DNA from: an uncultured Pelagibacteraceae bacterium
Lineage (GTDB): Bacteria; Pseudomonadota; Alphaproteobacteria; Pelagibacterales; Pelagibacteraceae
Assembly: GCA_902572605.1 (NCBI GenBank)
Contig: CACGGD010000003.1
Location: 1 to 64,000, forward strand
DNA length: 64,000 nt
Direction of reading: 5' to 3'
A model generated the notes under the pieces. It saw only the letters and a program-made list of their open reading frames with translations, was not told where the DNA came from and did not search any database. A program made the translations under genes and the position numbers. Positions 20,099-31,277 of this stretch are shown here, in pieces. Positions within the stretch are counted from its first letter, which is position 1. Each line of letters begins with the position of its first letter.

Positions 20099-21231
20099 AA
20101 AAAAATATTTTTTTAATTTTATTATTTTTAAATTTAAACATTGCAAGTTCTCACTCAAGTAATGAACTGTACGATAAAATCGATCTTTTTGGAGAAGTTA
20201 TTCAAAACATTGAAACAGACTATGTAGATGATGTTGATCAATCTAAAATGATGGACTCTGCTATTAATGGAGTACTTCAATCGCTTGACCCTTACTCTGC
20301 TTACATGAGTCCAGAATTGTTTAAAGAAATGCAAACTGATACACGAGGTGAATTTGGAGGTTTGGGTATAGAAATTGGCATGGAGGCAGGAGTAGTGAAA
20401 GTCATATCTCCAATAGATGATACCCCAGCAGCAAAAGCAGGGATAAAAGCTGGAGATTACATAGTAAAAATAGGAGATGATCAAGTCCAAGGAAAATCTT
20501 TAATGGAAGCAGTAAAATTAATGAGGGGTCCCGTTGGTACTTCTATTAAATTAACTGTGAGGAGAAAAAATGTAAAAAAACCTTTAGAATTCAAAATTAT
20601 TAGAAAAATAATAGAGATTAAATCAGTAAATTCTGAAATTTTAGGAGAGGAAAAAAATTTAGGATATATTAGACTTAAATCATTTAATGAAAATAGTGAC
20701 AAACAATTTCTAAAGATTGTAAAAGAATTTGAAAAAAACTCTAAAATAAAAGGCTACATATTAGATTTAAGAAACAATCCTGGAGGATTGTTAACTCAAG
20801 CCATCAATATTACTGACTTTTTTTTAGATGATGGTGAAATAGTATCAACTAAAGGACGTAGGGCATCAGAAACTAGGAAGTTTTTTGCTAAAAAAGGAGA
20901 TCAAATTAAAGGTAAACCTATAATAGTTTTAATTAATAATGGTTCTGCTTCAGCTTCTGAAATATTTGCAGGAGCTCTTAAAGACCATAAAAGAGCGATT
21001 ATTTTAGGAGAAAATTCTTACGGTAAAGGTTCAGTTCAGTCGATCATTCCTCTACGTAACGGTGGAGGAATGAGGCTTACAATATCTAAATATTATCTTC
21101 CTTCTGGTAATTCCATATCTGAAGTAGGAGTTACTCCAGATATAATTGTGGAAGAAAAAGGTGATGAATTCAAAATAAATTCAAAAAACGACAATCAATT
21201 AAATTACGCTTTAAAATTATTTAACTCTTAG
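20095..21231 (+). CDS. ctpA: Carboxyl-terminal processing protease (S41, PDZ)
   Basis: Signal peptide; PDZ GGLGIEIG...AGDYIVKIGD; NNGSASASEIFAGALKDHKRAIILGENSYGKGSVQ. Confidence 0.94.
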   Translation: MKKNIFLILLFLNLNIASSHSSNELYDKIDLFGEVIQNIETDYVDDVDQSKMMDSAINGVLQSLDPYSAYMSPELFKEMQTDTRGEFGGLGIEIGMEAGVVKVISPIDDTPAAKAGIKAGDYIVKIGDDQVQGKSLMEAVKLMRGPVGTSIKLTVRRKNVKKPLEFKIIRKIIEIKSVNSEILGEEKNLGYIRLKSFNENSDKQFLKIVKEFEKNSKIKGYILDLRNNPGGLLTQAINITDFFLDDGEIVSTKGRRASETRKFFAKKGDQIKGKPIIVLINNGSASASEIFAGALKDHKRAIILGENSYGKGSVQSIIPLRNGGGMRLTISKYYLPSGNSISEVGVTPDIIVEEKGDEFKINSKNDNQLNYALKLFNS

Positions 21232-21233
21232 CA

Positions 21234-21704
21234 ATGATTAACAAAGTCCTTCCTTTAAGAATTGGAGTAGGAGCTATCGTTTTAAATAATCAAAACAAAG
21301 TCTTTGTTGGAAAACGTAAAGATAACCCAATCAATAAATGGCAAATGCCTCAAGGCGGTGTAGATAAAAATGAGAGTTTTTTAGCTGCTATGAAAAGAGA
21401 ATTAAATGAAGAGACAAGTATCAAAAATATACAAATTATAAAAGAGTTAGATGAATGGTTTGAATACGAATTGCCTAAAAATCTTTTAGGAGTTATTTGG
21501 AAAGGTAAATTTAGAGGACAAAAACAAAAATGGTTTATAGTTAGATTTATTGGAAAAGAAAGTGAAATAAATTTAAAAACTAAACATCCTGAATTCATTG
21601 AATGGAAATGGGTGGAAATAGATCAATTACCAAAAATAATCGTTGATTTTAAAAAAAATGTTTATGAAAAATTAATTATAGAATTAAAAAAAATTATTTA
21701 TTGA
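21234..21704 (+). CDS. rppH: RNA pyrophosphohydrolase (Nudix)
   Basis: GGVDKNESFLAAMKRELNEETSIKNI Nudix box; WQMPQGG. Confidence 0.93.
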   Translation: MINKVLPLRIGVGAIVLNNQNKVFVGKRKDNPINKWQMPQGGVDKNESFLAAMKRELNEETSIKNIQIIKELDEWFEYELPKNLLGVIWKGKFRGQKQKWFIVRFIGKESEINLKTKHPEFIEWKWVEIDQLPKIIVDFKKNVYEKLIIELKKIIY

Positions 21705-22086
21705 TTTGTCTAAGTGTATCAATCTTATAAGATAATAAATATTTTTCTTTATCACTAATTTCAGCTTTGTTAATTTTTTCCTCAGAATTCTGAATTATTG
21801 ATTCTATAGATTTTTGGTCTAAAGTATCTAGACCTCTAGCTGTTGAGGTTAATATTAATAAACTATTATTTGAAAATTCTACTGTTCCATCTTCAATGAA
21901 AAATTTTTTTTCTCCACTACTTTCTTTAATTTCTATTAAGCCAGGTCTTAAAAATGTAATTAGAGGTATATGATCTTTTAATATCCCCATTTGACCTTCA
22001 TAAGATGGAATGGTCACTTCTGTTGCTTCTGTTTTTAAAATTGATTTATCTGGACTTATAATTTCAACTACAAAGTTTTCTGACAT
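21694..22086 (-). CDS. atpC: ATP synthase F1 epsilon subunit
   Basis: 130 aa; VEIISPDKSILKTEATEVTIPSYEGQMGILKDHIPLIT. Confidence 0.94.
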   Translation of the reverse strand: MSENFVVEIISPDKSILKTEATEVTIPSYEGQMGILKDHIPLITFLRPGLIEIKESSGEKKFFIEDGTVEFSNNSLLILTSTARGLDTLDQKSIESIIQNSEEKINKAEISDKEKYLLSYKIDTLRQINK

Positions 22087-22088
22087 TT

Positions 22089-24387
<2,299 letters not shown>

Positions 24388-24388
<1 letters not shown>

Positions 24389-25917
24389 TATTTGTTACCT
24401 TTTTTATATTCCTCGATTATTTGAGAAAGAAGTTTTTCTGTATTTTCTTCAAGTTTTCCGGAAGACTCGATGGAGTCAATTATTTCTGTTTTTTCTGATT
24501 TAATTTTTTCGATAATATCTTTTTCAAATTTTTTTATTTTATTTAATTCAATATCATCAAGATAACCTTTTACCCCGGTAAATACTGAAACTACCTGCTC
24601 AGCGACAGTCAGTGGAGAGTATTGATCTTGTTTTAAAAGTTCTGTTAATTTTGCTCCTCGATTTAATAATTTTTGGGTAGATGCGTCTAAGTCTGAACCA
24701 AACTGTGCGAAAGCAGCCATCTCTCTATATTGAGCTAGTTCTAACTTGATAGAACCTGCAACTTTTTTCATAGCTTTAGTTTGTGCTGCTGATCCTACTC
24801 GAGATACAGACAGTCCAACATTTACAGCTGGACGAATTCCCTGATTGAATAACTCAGTTTCTAAAAATATTTGCCCATCTGTTATAGAAATAACATTAGT
24901 TGGAATATAAGCAGAGACATCTCCGGCTTGAGTTTCTATAATAGGCAAAGCCGTTAATGAGCCTCCACCATTTTTGTCATTCAATTTAGATGCACGTTCT
25001 AACAATCTACTATGTAAATAAAATACATCACCTGGATATGCTTCTCGCCCTGGAGGTCTCCTCAAAAGTAAAGACATTTGTCTATAAGCTACGGCTTGTT
25101 TAGATAAATCATCATAAACAATTAATGCATGCATTCCATTATCTCTAAAATATTCACCTATCGTACATCCTGTATAAGGTGCTAGGAATTGTAATGGAGC
25201 AGAGTCAGATGCAGTAGCAGCTACTATAGTTGTATATTTTAGAGCACCTGCTTCTTCTAAAGTTTTAGTTATCTGAGCTACGGTAGAACGCTTTTGACCA
25301 ATTGCAACGTATACACAGTATAATTTTTTCTTTTCATCTGAAGACTCGTTTATTTTTTTTTGATTTATAATTGCATCAATTGCCACTGCAGTTTTTCCAG
25401 TTTGTCTATCACCTATGATTAATTCACGTTGTCCTCTTCCAATTGGTATAAGAGAGTCAATTGATTTTAAACCTGTTTGCATTGGCTCGCTTACTGACTG
25501 TCTAGGGATAATACCAGGTGCTTTAACTTCAACACGTTTTCTATTTTTAACTGAAAGTTGACCTTTTCCATCTATAGGATTTCCCAATCCATCAACTACT
25601 CTACCTAAAAGTTCTTTACCTACTGGAACATCTACAATCGCATTTGTTCTTTTAATAGTATCACCCTCTTTAATTTTTCTATCATCACCAAAGATAACCA
25701 CTCCTACGTTATCACTTTCCAAATTTAGAGCCATTCCTTTAGATCCATCTTCGAACTCAACCATCTCACCCGCCTGAACATTATCTAGGCCATAAACTCG
25801 GGCTATTCCGTCTCCAACCGATAAAACTTTTCCTATTTCTGAAACTTCAGCTTTTTCACCAAAATTTTTAATTTGATCTTTTAATAGTTTTGTAACTTCT
25901 GATGGATTAATTGACAT
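24388..25917 (-). CDS. atpA: ATP synthase F1 alpha subunit
   Basis: [39 protein letters not shown]. Confidence 0.99.
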
Positions 25918-25918
25918 A

Positions 25919-26476
25919 TTAGTTCTCTAACATTGCTAGTTTATATTTTTTTAATTTATTTTTTACAGAAGTATCAATCATAAAACTACCTAATTGTAGT
26001 TTCAAACCTCCAATTAATTCTTTGTCCACTTTATAATCAAATTTAATTGTTGACCCCATTGATTTCGATAAATCTTTGCTTATTTCATCTAGTTCAGTTG
26101 TAGACAATTCTTTTGATGAAATGAGTGAGGCTTTAATTTCTCCTCTTTTTTTAGAACACAATTTTAAAAAACTCTCAGAAATTTTCTTTACAAAGAAAAT
26201 TCTTCTTTTCTCAACTAATAACAAAAAGAAATTTTTTAAATTTTTTGAAAAACCTAATTTCTCTGTTAATAAATTGATAAAACTATTTTGAGTGTTTATG
26301 CTCTGAGTAGGATTTTGTATAAAATTTTTTATCTCAGAGCTAGAATTAAAAAGTGATTGAAAATTCCTAACATCACTCTCAATTTTATCTATTTCTTTAG
26401 TCTCACTAGCTACTTCAAATAAAGCACGAGAATACCTTTCTGATGTTTCAGTAGAGAAAGATTTATTTGTGCTCAT
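25919..26476 (-). CDS. atpH: ATP synthase F1 delta subunit
   Basis: 185 aa; [13 protein letters not shown]-term; C-term [28 protein letters not shown]. Confidence 0.95.
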   Translation of the reverse strand: MSTNKSFSTETSERYSRALFEVASETKEIDKIESDVRNFQSLFNSSSEIKNFIQNPTQSINTQNSFINLLTEKLGFSKNLKNFFLLLVEKRRIFFVKKISESFLKLCSKKRGEIKASLISSKELSTTELDEISKDLSKSMGSTIKFDYKVDKELIGGLKLQLGSFMIDTSVKNKLKKYKLAMLEN

Positions 26477-26530
26477 TTTTTATTGTCAGAATTTATTGTG
26501 AAATAATGCTGTGGTCGTACCATAAGAGTA

Positions 26531-26546
26531 TAACTTGATCAAGTTA
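26531..26546. promoter_or_regulatory. 16-bp perfect palindrome upstream of atpH (candidate operator)
   Basis: TAACTTGATCAAGTTA; abuts a minus-strand -10-like TATACT (26532-26527). Confidence 0.45.
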
Positions 26547-26558
26547 GCAATTTTGAAC

Positions 26559-28502
26559 TTAAGCGAAGTTGATTGGATCCACATCAACCGTAAGTTTAAT
26601 TTTTTGTGAGATTTTAAGCCCATTTAGTACTTTTGTTATTTTTTTTTGCATAAAAATTTGATTATCAAACTTAATCAATAACCGTGTACGAAAATTTTTT
26701 TTAATTTTTAAAAGCGGTGAGTCAACTGGTCCTAAAACTTCGATATTATTTATATCATTTAATCTAATTTTTATCTCTCTGGCGCCTTGCAAGCTTAGAC
26801 TTCGATCTTTTGAAGATATAATTATAGCGATTAATCTTTTAAATGGAGGTAGCTTATTTTTTTTTCTTAATAGAAGCTCATTTTCAAGAAGTTCCTCTGA
26901 TTTATCTTTAATCAATTCATTAAGAGTTAAATCTTGAGGATTTAATGTTTGATAAATTATCAAGGATTCTGAACTAAATCTTCCAGCCCTTCCACTTAAC
27001 TGGTGGTATAATTGAATATTTTTTTCTGTTGTTCTTAAGTCATAACCTCTCCCAGAGAAATCAGCGTCCACAACTACAATGCAGTTTAATTTCGGAAAAT
27101 TGAAACCTTTTGAAATCATTTGGGTTCCGATTAAAATATCTATTTCATTATCATTAATTTTTTTAAATAAATTTTTTGTTTCGTTTTTTGTCTTTAGATA
27201 ATCACTTGAAAATATATTAACTTTTTTATGAGGAAATATTTCTCTAATTTCATCAAATATTTTTTCAACACCTACACCATACATAACAAATTCACAATTT
27301 TTTTCTAATTTACATTTTATTTTAATTTTTTTTTCAAAAGAACAATGATGACAAATAGCTTTATTTCTAATCTTATGAAACGTTAAATATAACGAACAGT
27401 TAGGACAGATATGTTTAAAACCACATTTTTTACAAATTAGATACGGAGCATAGCCTCTTCTATTAATGAAAAAAAGTACTTGATCACCTTTTTCTAAATA
27501 TTTTTTTACTAGGTCTACTGTTTCATTAGAAATATATTTATTTTTTATTTTATTTAAATTTAAATTAATTATCTTAGCTTTAGGTAAAGGATAGTCGTCA
27601 AATCTTTTAAATAATTTTATATGTCTATATTTTTTATTTTTTATGTTATTGTAAGTTTCAATTGATGGAACTGAAGTAACAAGATTTACAGGAATTCTTT
27701 CAAAGTTAGCTCTTGAAATTGCCATATCTCTTGCGTTATAAATTACACCTTCATCCTGCTTATAAGAAGCGTCATGCTCCTCATCTACAATTATGATTCC
27801 AAGTTTTTTAAAAGGTAAAAGTAAGGCAGATCTAGCACCCACTAATATTTTTATCTCATTATTAATAATTCCTTTCCAAATTAATCTTTTTTGTTTTGGT
27901 GAAATTTTAGAATGCCAAATTGCAGGTTCAAAACCAAAAAAATCCTCAAATCTAGATTTAAAATCATTAGTTAAGAATATCTCTGGTAATAAAACTAAAG
28001 CCTGATTGTTTTTTTTTATAATCTTTTTAATAAGTTCAAAATAAACTAAGGTTTTACCTGAACCAGTAGTACCTTGCAGAACGGAGACATCAAACTTATT
28101 TTTTGTCTTTTCTAAAAATTTAAGTGCTGCAAACTGTTCTTCGTTCAAATCAAAATTTTTTTTTTCAGTTTTTTTTAATATAATTGAATCATCTTTTATT
28201 CTTATAAATTTATCTGTGTTTCCTATTACCATCTTTAATACAAGACCAATTGGAACCATATTGTATGATGAAAACCATTCTATAAAATCAATTAGTTTTT
28301 TATCAATTGAGTACTCAGTTTTTTTACTAATTTCTTTTATCTTTATATTTTTTGGTTCCTCATAATTATTTTTCCAGATTACGCCTATTTCTTTTTTTGA
28401 TCCAAATGGTACTTCTACCAAATTTCCAATTTTACCCTGAATCTTAGAATTATAAGTAAAAGGAAAATTAAAAACTTTTGGCAACAAAACTTGTGCTTTC
28501 AT
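26559..28502 (-). CDS. priA: Primosomal protein N' (replication restart helicase)
   Basis: LQGTTGSGKTLVYFELI, VDEEHDASYKQDE, zinc-binding Cys clusters, GTQMISKGFNFPKLNCIVVVDAD. Confidence 0.95.
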   Translation of the reverse strand: MKAQVLLPKVFNFPFTYNSKIQGKIGNLVEVPFGSKKEIGVIWKNNYEEPKNIKIKEISKKTEYSIDKKLIDFIEWFSSYNMVPIGLVLKMVIGNTDKFIRIKDDSIILKKTEKKNFDLNEEQFAALKFLEKTKNKFDVSVLQGTTGSGKTLVYFELIKKIIKKNNQALVLLPEIFLTNDFKSRFEDFFGFEPAIWHSKISPKQKRLIWKGIINNEIKILVGARSALLLPFKKLGIIIVDEEHDASYKQDEGVIYNARDMAISRANFERIPVNLVTSVPSIETYNNIKNKKYRHIKLFKRFDDYPLPKAKIINLNLNKIKNKYISNETVDLVKKYLEKGDQVLFFINRRGYAPYLICKKCGFKHICPNCSLYLTFHKIRNKAICHHCSFEKKIKIKCKLEKNCEFVMYGVGVEKIFDEIREIFPHKKVNIFSSDYLKTKNETKNLFKKINDNEIDILIGTQMISKGFNFPKLNCIVVVDADFSGRGYDLRTTEKNIQLYHQLSGRAGRFSSESLIIYQTLNPQDLTLNELIKDKSEELLENELLLRKKNKLPPFKRLIAIIISSKDRSLSLQGAREIKIRLNDINNIEVLGPVDSPLLKIKKNFRTRLLIKFDNQIFMQKKITKVLNGLKISQKIKLTVDVDPINFA

Positions 28503-28530
28503 ACAATAATAGTATTAGAATTATTTTTAA

Positions 28531-29931
28531 TTAAAAATGAATTGGTCTTTTATCAACAGCTAATGCGGCTTCTTTTATTGCTTCCGTGTGAGTTGGATGA
28601 GCATGACAAGTTCTAGCAATATCTTCTGCACTTGCGCCAAATTCCATTGCTAAAGCCATCTCAGCAATCATATTTCCACAATGCGCGCCAATAATGTGTA
28701 CGCCTAAAACTTTATCAGATTTACTATCTGCTAAAATCTTCACAAAACCCTCTGTTTCGTTATTAACTTTAGCTCTAGAGTTAGCCAAGAATGGAAATTT
28801 TCCAACTTTATAACTTTTATTTTCTTCTTTAAGTTGTTCTTCAGTTTTACCTACTGTAGCTACTTCTGGAGAAGTATAAATTACTCCTGGTATGACATCA
28901 TAATTAACATGTCCTGCCTGGCCTGCTAAAATTTCTGCTACTGCTATCCCTTCTTCTTCGGCTTTGTGCGCAAGCATAGGTCCTTTTATGACATCACCTA
29001 TAGCATAGATATTTTCAACTGAAGTTTGTAATTTTTTATTAACTTCAATTCTTCCCTTTTTATCTTTTTTAACGCCTACCTTTGTTAGGTTAAGTCCTTC
29101 GGTGTAAGGTTTTCGCCCAACAGAAACTAATACTTTATCAGCCTCTAAAGTTTCGTCTTTTGAACTTTTGGTATCAGTATAATTTATTACCACCTTTGTA
29201 CCGTTGTTTTTTACTGAATTAACTTTACATCCCATTTTAAATTTTATGCCCTGCTTTATTAAAATTTTTTTGAATTCATTAGAAATTTCTCTATCCATTC
29301 CAGGAGTTATAAAATCAAGATATTCAATGACAGTAACTTCTGAGCCTAGCCTTGACCATACCGAACCCATCTCTAGACCGATATAACCTCCTCCTATCAC
29401 AGCTAATTTTTTTGGCACTTTATTAAGAGATAAAGCTCCAGTTGAAGAAATTATATTTTTTTCATCTATTTCTATTCCTGGTAAAGATGCTACATCAGAA
29501 CCTGTAGCTATAACAATATTTTTTGTCTTATAATTTGTTTTTTTGTTATTTTCGTAAACTACAATATCATTTTTGGAAAATAGCACACCTTTTCCTTTTA
29601 TGTAGGTTACTTTATTTTTTTTAAATAAAAATTCCACTCCTTTAGTAAGAACTTGAATAGATTTATTTTTATTTAACATCATCTTCTCAATGTTAAGTTT
29701 AATACCTTCGATCTCGATTCCTTGTCGGTCAAAGTCTTTTTTAGCTTTATGAAAGTTTTCAGACAGATTTAATAAACTTTTTGAAGGAATGCACCCTATG
29801 TTTAAACAAGTTCCACCTAGAGCTCCTCTTGACTCTACACAAGCAGTTTTTAAACCCAGTTGTGCTGCTCTTATGGCACAAACGTAACCTCCCGGGCCTC
29901 CACCTATTACTACTAAATCAAAATTATCCAT
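28531..29931 (-). CDS. lpdA: Dihydrolipoamide dehydrogenase (E3)
   Basis: GGGPGGYVCAIRAAQLG, GGTCLNIGCIPSKSLL, HAHPTHTEAIKEAA. Confidence 0.97.
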   Translation of the reverse strand: MDNFDLVVIGGGPGGYVCAIRAAQLGLKTACVESRGALGGTCLNIGCIPSKSLLNLSENFHKAKKDFDRQGIEIEGIKLNIEKMMLNKNKSIQVLTKGVEFLFKKNKVTYIKGKGVLFSKNDIVVYENNKKTNYKTKNIVIATGSDVASLPGIEIDEKNIISSTGALSLNKVPKKLAVIGGGYIGLEMGSVWSRLGSEVTVIEYLDFITPGMDREISNEFKKILIKQGIKFKMGCKVNSVKNNGTKVVINYTDTKSSKDETLEADKVLVSVGRKPYTEGLNLTKVGVKKDKKGRIEVNKKLQTSVENIYAIGDVIKGPMLAHKAEEEGIAVAEILAGQAGHVNYDVIPGVIYTSPEVATVGKTEEQLKEENKSYKVGKFPFLANSRAKVNNETEGFVKILADSKSDKVLGVHIIGAHCGNMIAEMALAMEFGASAEDIARTCHAHPTHTEAIKEAALAVDKRPIHF

Positions 29932-29933
29932 GA

Positions 29934-31274
29934 TTAAATATTTAAGAAGAGTCTTTTTGGTTGCTCTAAAGACTCTTTTACAATCTTTAAGAAAGAAACT
30001 GCTTCTTTACCATCTATTATTCTATGATCATATGACAGAGCTAGATACATAACGGGTCTTACTTCTACATTTCCATCTACAACGATGGGTCTTTGAACGA
30101 TATTATGCATTCCTAAAACAGCTGATTGTGGTGGATTTAATATTGGAGTTGACAACATTGAACCGTATATTCCCCCATTTGTTATTGTAAACGTTCCACC
30201 TTGTAAATCATCTATAGTAATTTTACCATTACGCGCCTTTTCTCCTAACTTTCCAATATTCTTTTCAATATCTGCAAATGACATTTCATCTGTTTCTCTT
30301 AGAACAGGCACTACTAAACCTCTATCAGTTCCAACAGCAATGCTTATATTATAGTAATTTTTATAAACTATCTCATCACCTTGAATCTCAGCATTTATAG
30401 CTGGAAAATTCTTTAGTCCTATAACGCAAGCTTTAACAAAAAATGACATGAAACCAAGTTTCACATCATAATTTTTTTGGAACTCATCTTTATACTGATT
30501 TCGCATGGCAATTACTTCGCTCATATCAACTTCATTAAAAGTAGTTAGCATTGCAGCATTTTCTTGAGCTTCTTTTAATCTTTTAGCAATTGTTAATCGT
30601 AGTCTAGTCATCTTTATTCTTTCTTCGGGACCATGTTTTATTTTTCTCTCCGAAGGAGATGGTTTAGAACCCATTAAACTCATAATATCTTCTTTTAAAA
30701 TAACACCATGTTTTCCTGACCCTTCAATTTTGCTTAAATCTACTTTAGCTTCAGTAGCCATTTTCCTAGCAGCTGGAGAAATAGTAGGTTCCTTAACTTT
30801 TATTGTTTTATTTTCTTTTATTTTATTTTCTTCATGAAAATTATCTAATACTAAAGCTTCTTCTTCTTCCTTAAATTTTAAAGGTTTTGTCTCTTCCTCT
30901 ACAAGTTTTAAAGGTTTTTCTTCATTCTTTTCAAAAAGTTTAATAGATTCTTCTTTAGGTTTTTTTAAAACTTCATTTTTTTTCTTTGGTGGAGAATAAT
31001 CCTTAACTTCTTCAATCCTTTTTGAAACTTTTTTTGCTGATCCATTTATCATACCAAGTAAGGCTCCAACATTAACGGTCTCACCTTCTTTAACTGATAT
31101 GCTCTCTAAAACACCGTTTGATGGTGCGGGAACCTCAACGTTAACTTTATCAGTTTCTAATTCTACTATTGGTTCATCAGCAGATACTTGTTCTCCTTGG
31201 TTTTTTAACCATTTTGAAACAGTTGCTTCTGTTACTGACTCTCCTAAAGTTGGAACTAATATTTTTTCAGACAT
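29934..31274 (-). CDS. sucB: 2-oxoglutarate dehydrogenase E2 (dihydrolipoyl succinyltransferase)
   Basis: Lipoyl [62 protein letters not shown]. Confidence 0.97.
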   Translation of the reverse strand: MSEKILVPTLGESVTEATVSKWLKNQGEQVSADEPIVELETDKVNVEVPAPSNGVLESISVKEGETVNVGALLGMINGSAKKVSKRIEEVKDYSPPKKKNEVLKKPKEESIKLFEKNEEKPLKLVEEETKPLKFKEEEEALVLDNFHEENKIKENKTIKVKEPTISPAARKMATEAKVDLSKIEGSGKHGVILKEDIMSLMGSKPSPSERKIKHGPEERIKMTRLRLTIAKRLKEAQENAAMLTTFNEVDMSEVIAMRNQYKDEFQKNYDVKLGFMSFFVKACVIGLKNFPAINAEIQGDEIVYKNYYNISIAVGTDRGLVVPVLRETDEMSFADIEKNIGKLGEKARNGKITIDDLQGGTFTITNGGIYGSMLSTPILNPPQSAVLGMHNIVQRPIVVDGNVEVRPVMYLALSYDHRIIDGKEAVSFLKIVKESLEQPKRLFLNI

Positions 31275-31277
31275 GAA

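Noticed and set aside
29934-31274. Unusual charged linker in SucB
   Set aside because: E2 linkers are variable; Lys/Glu-rich replacement of Ala/Pro is expected in a low-GC genome.
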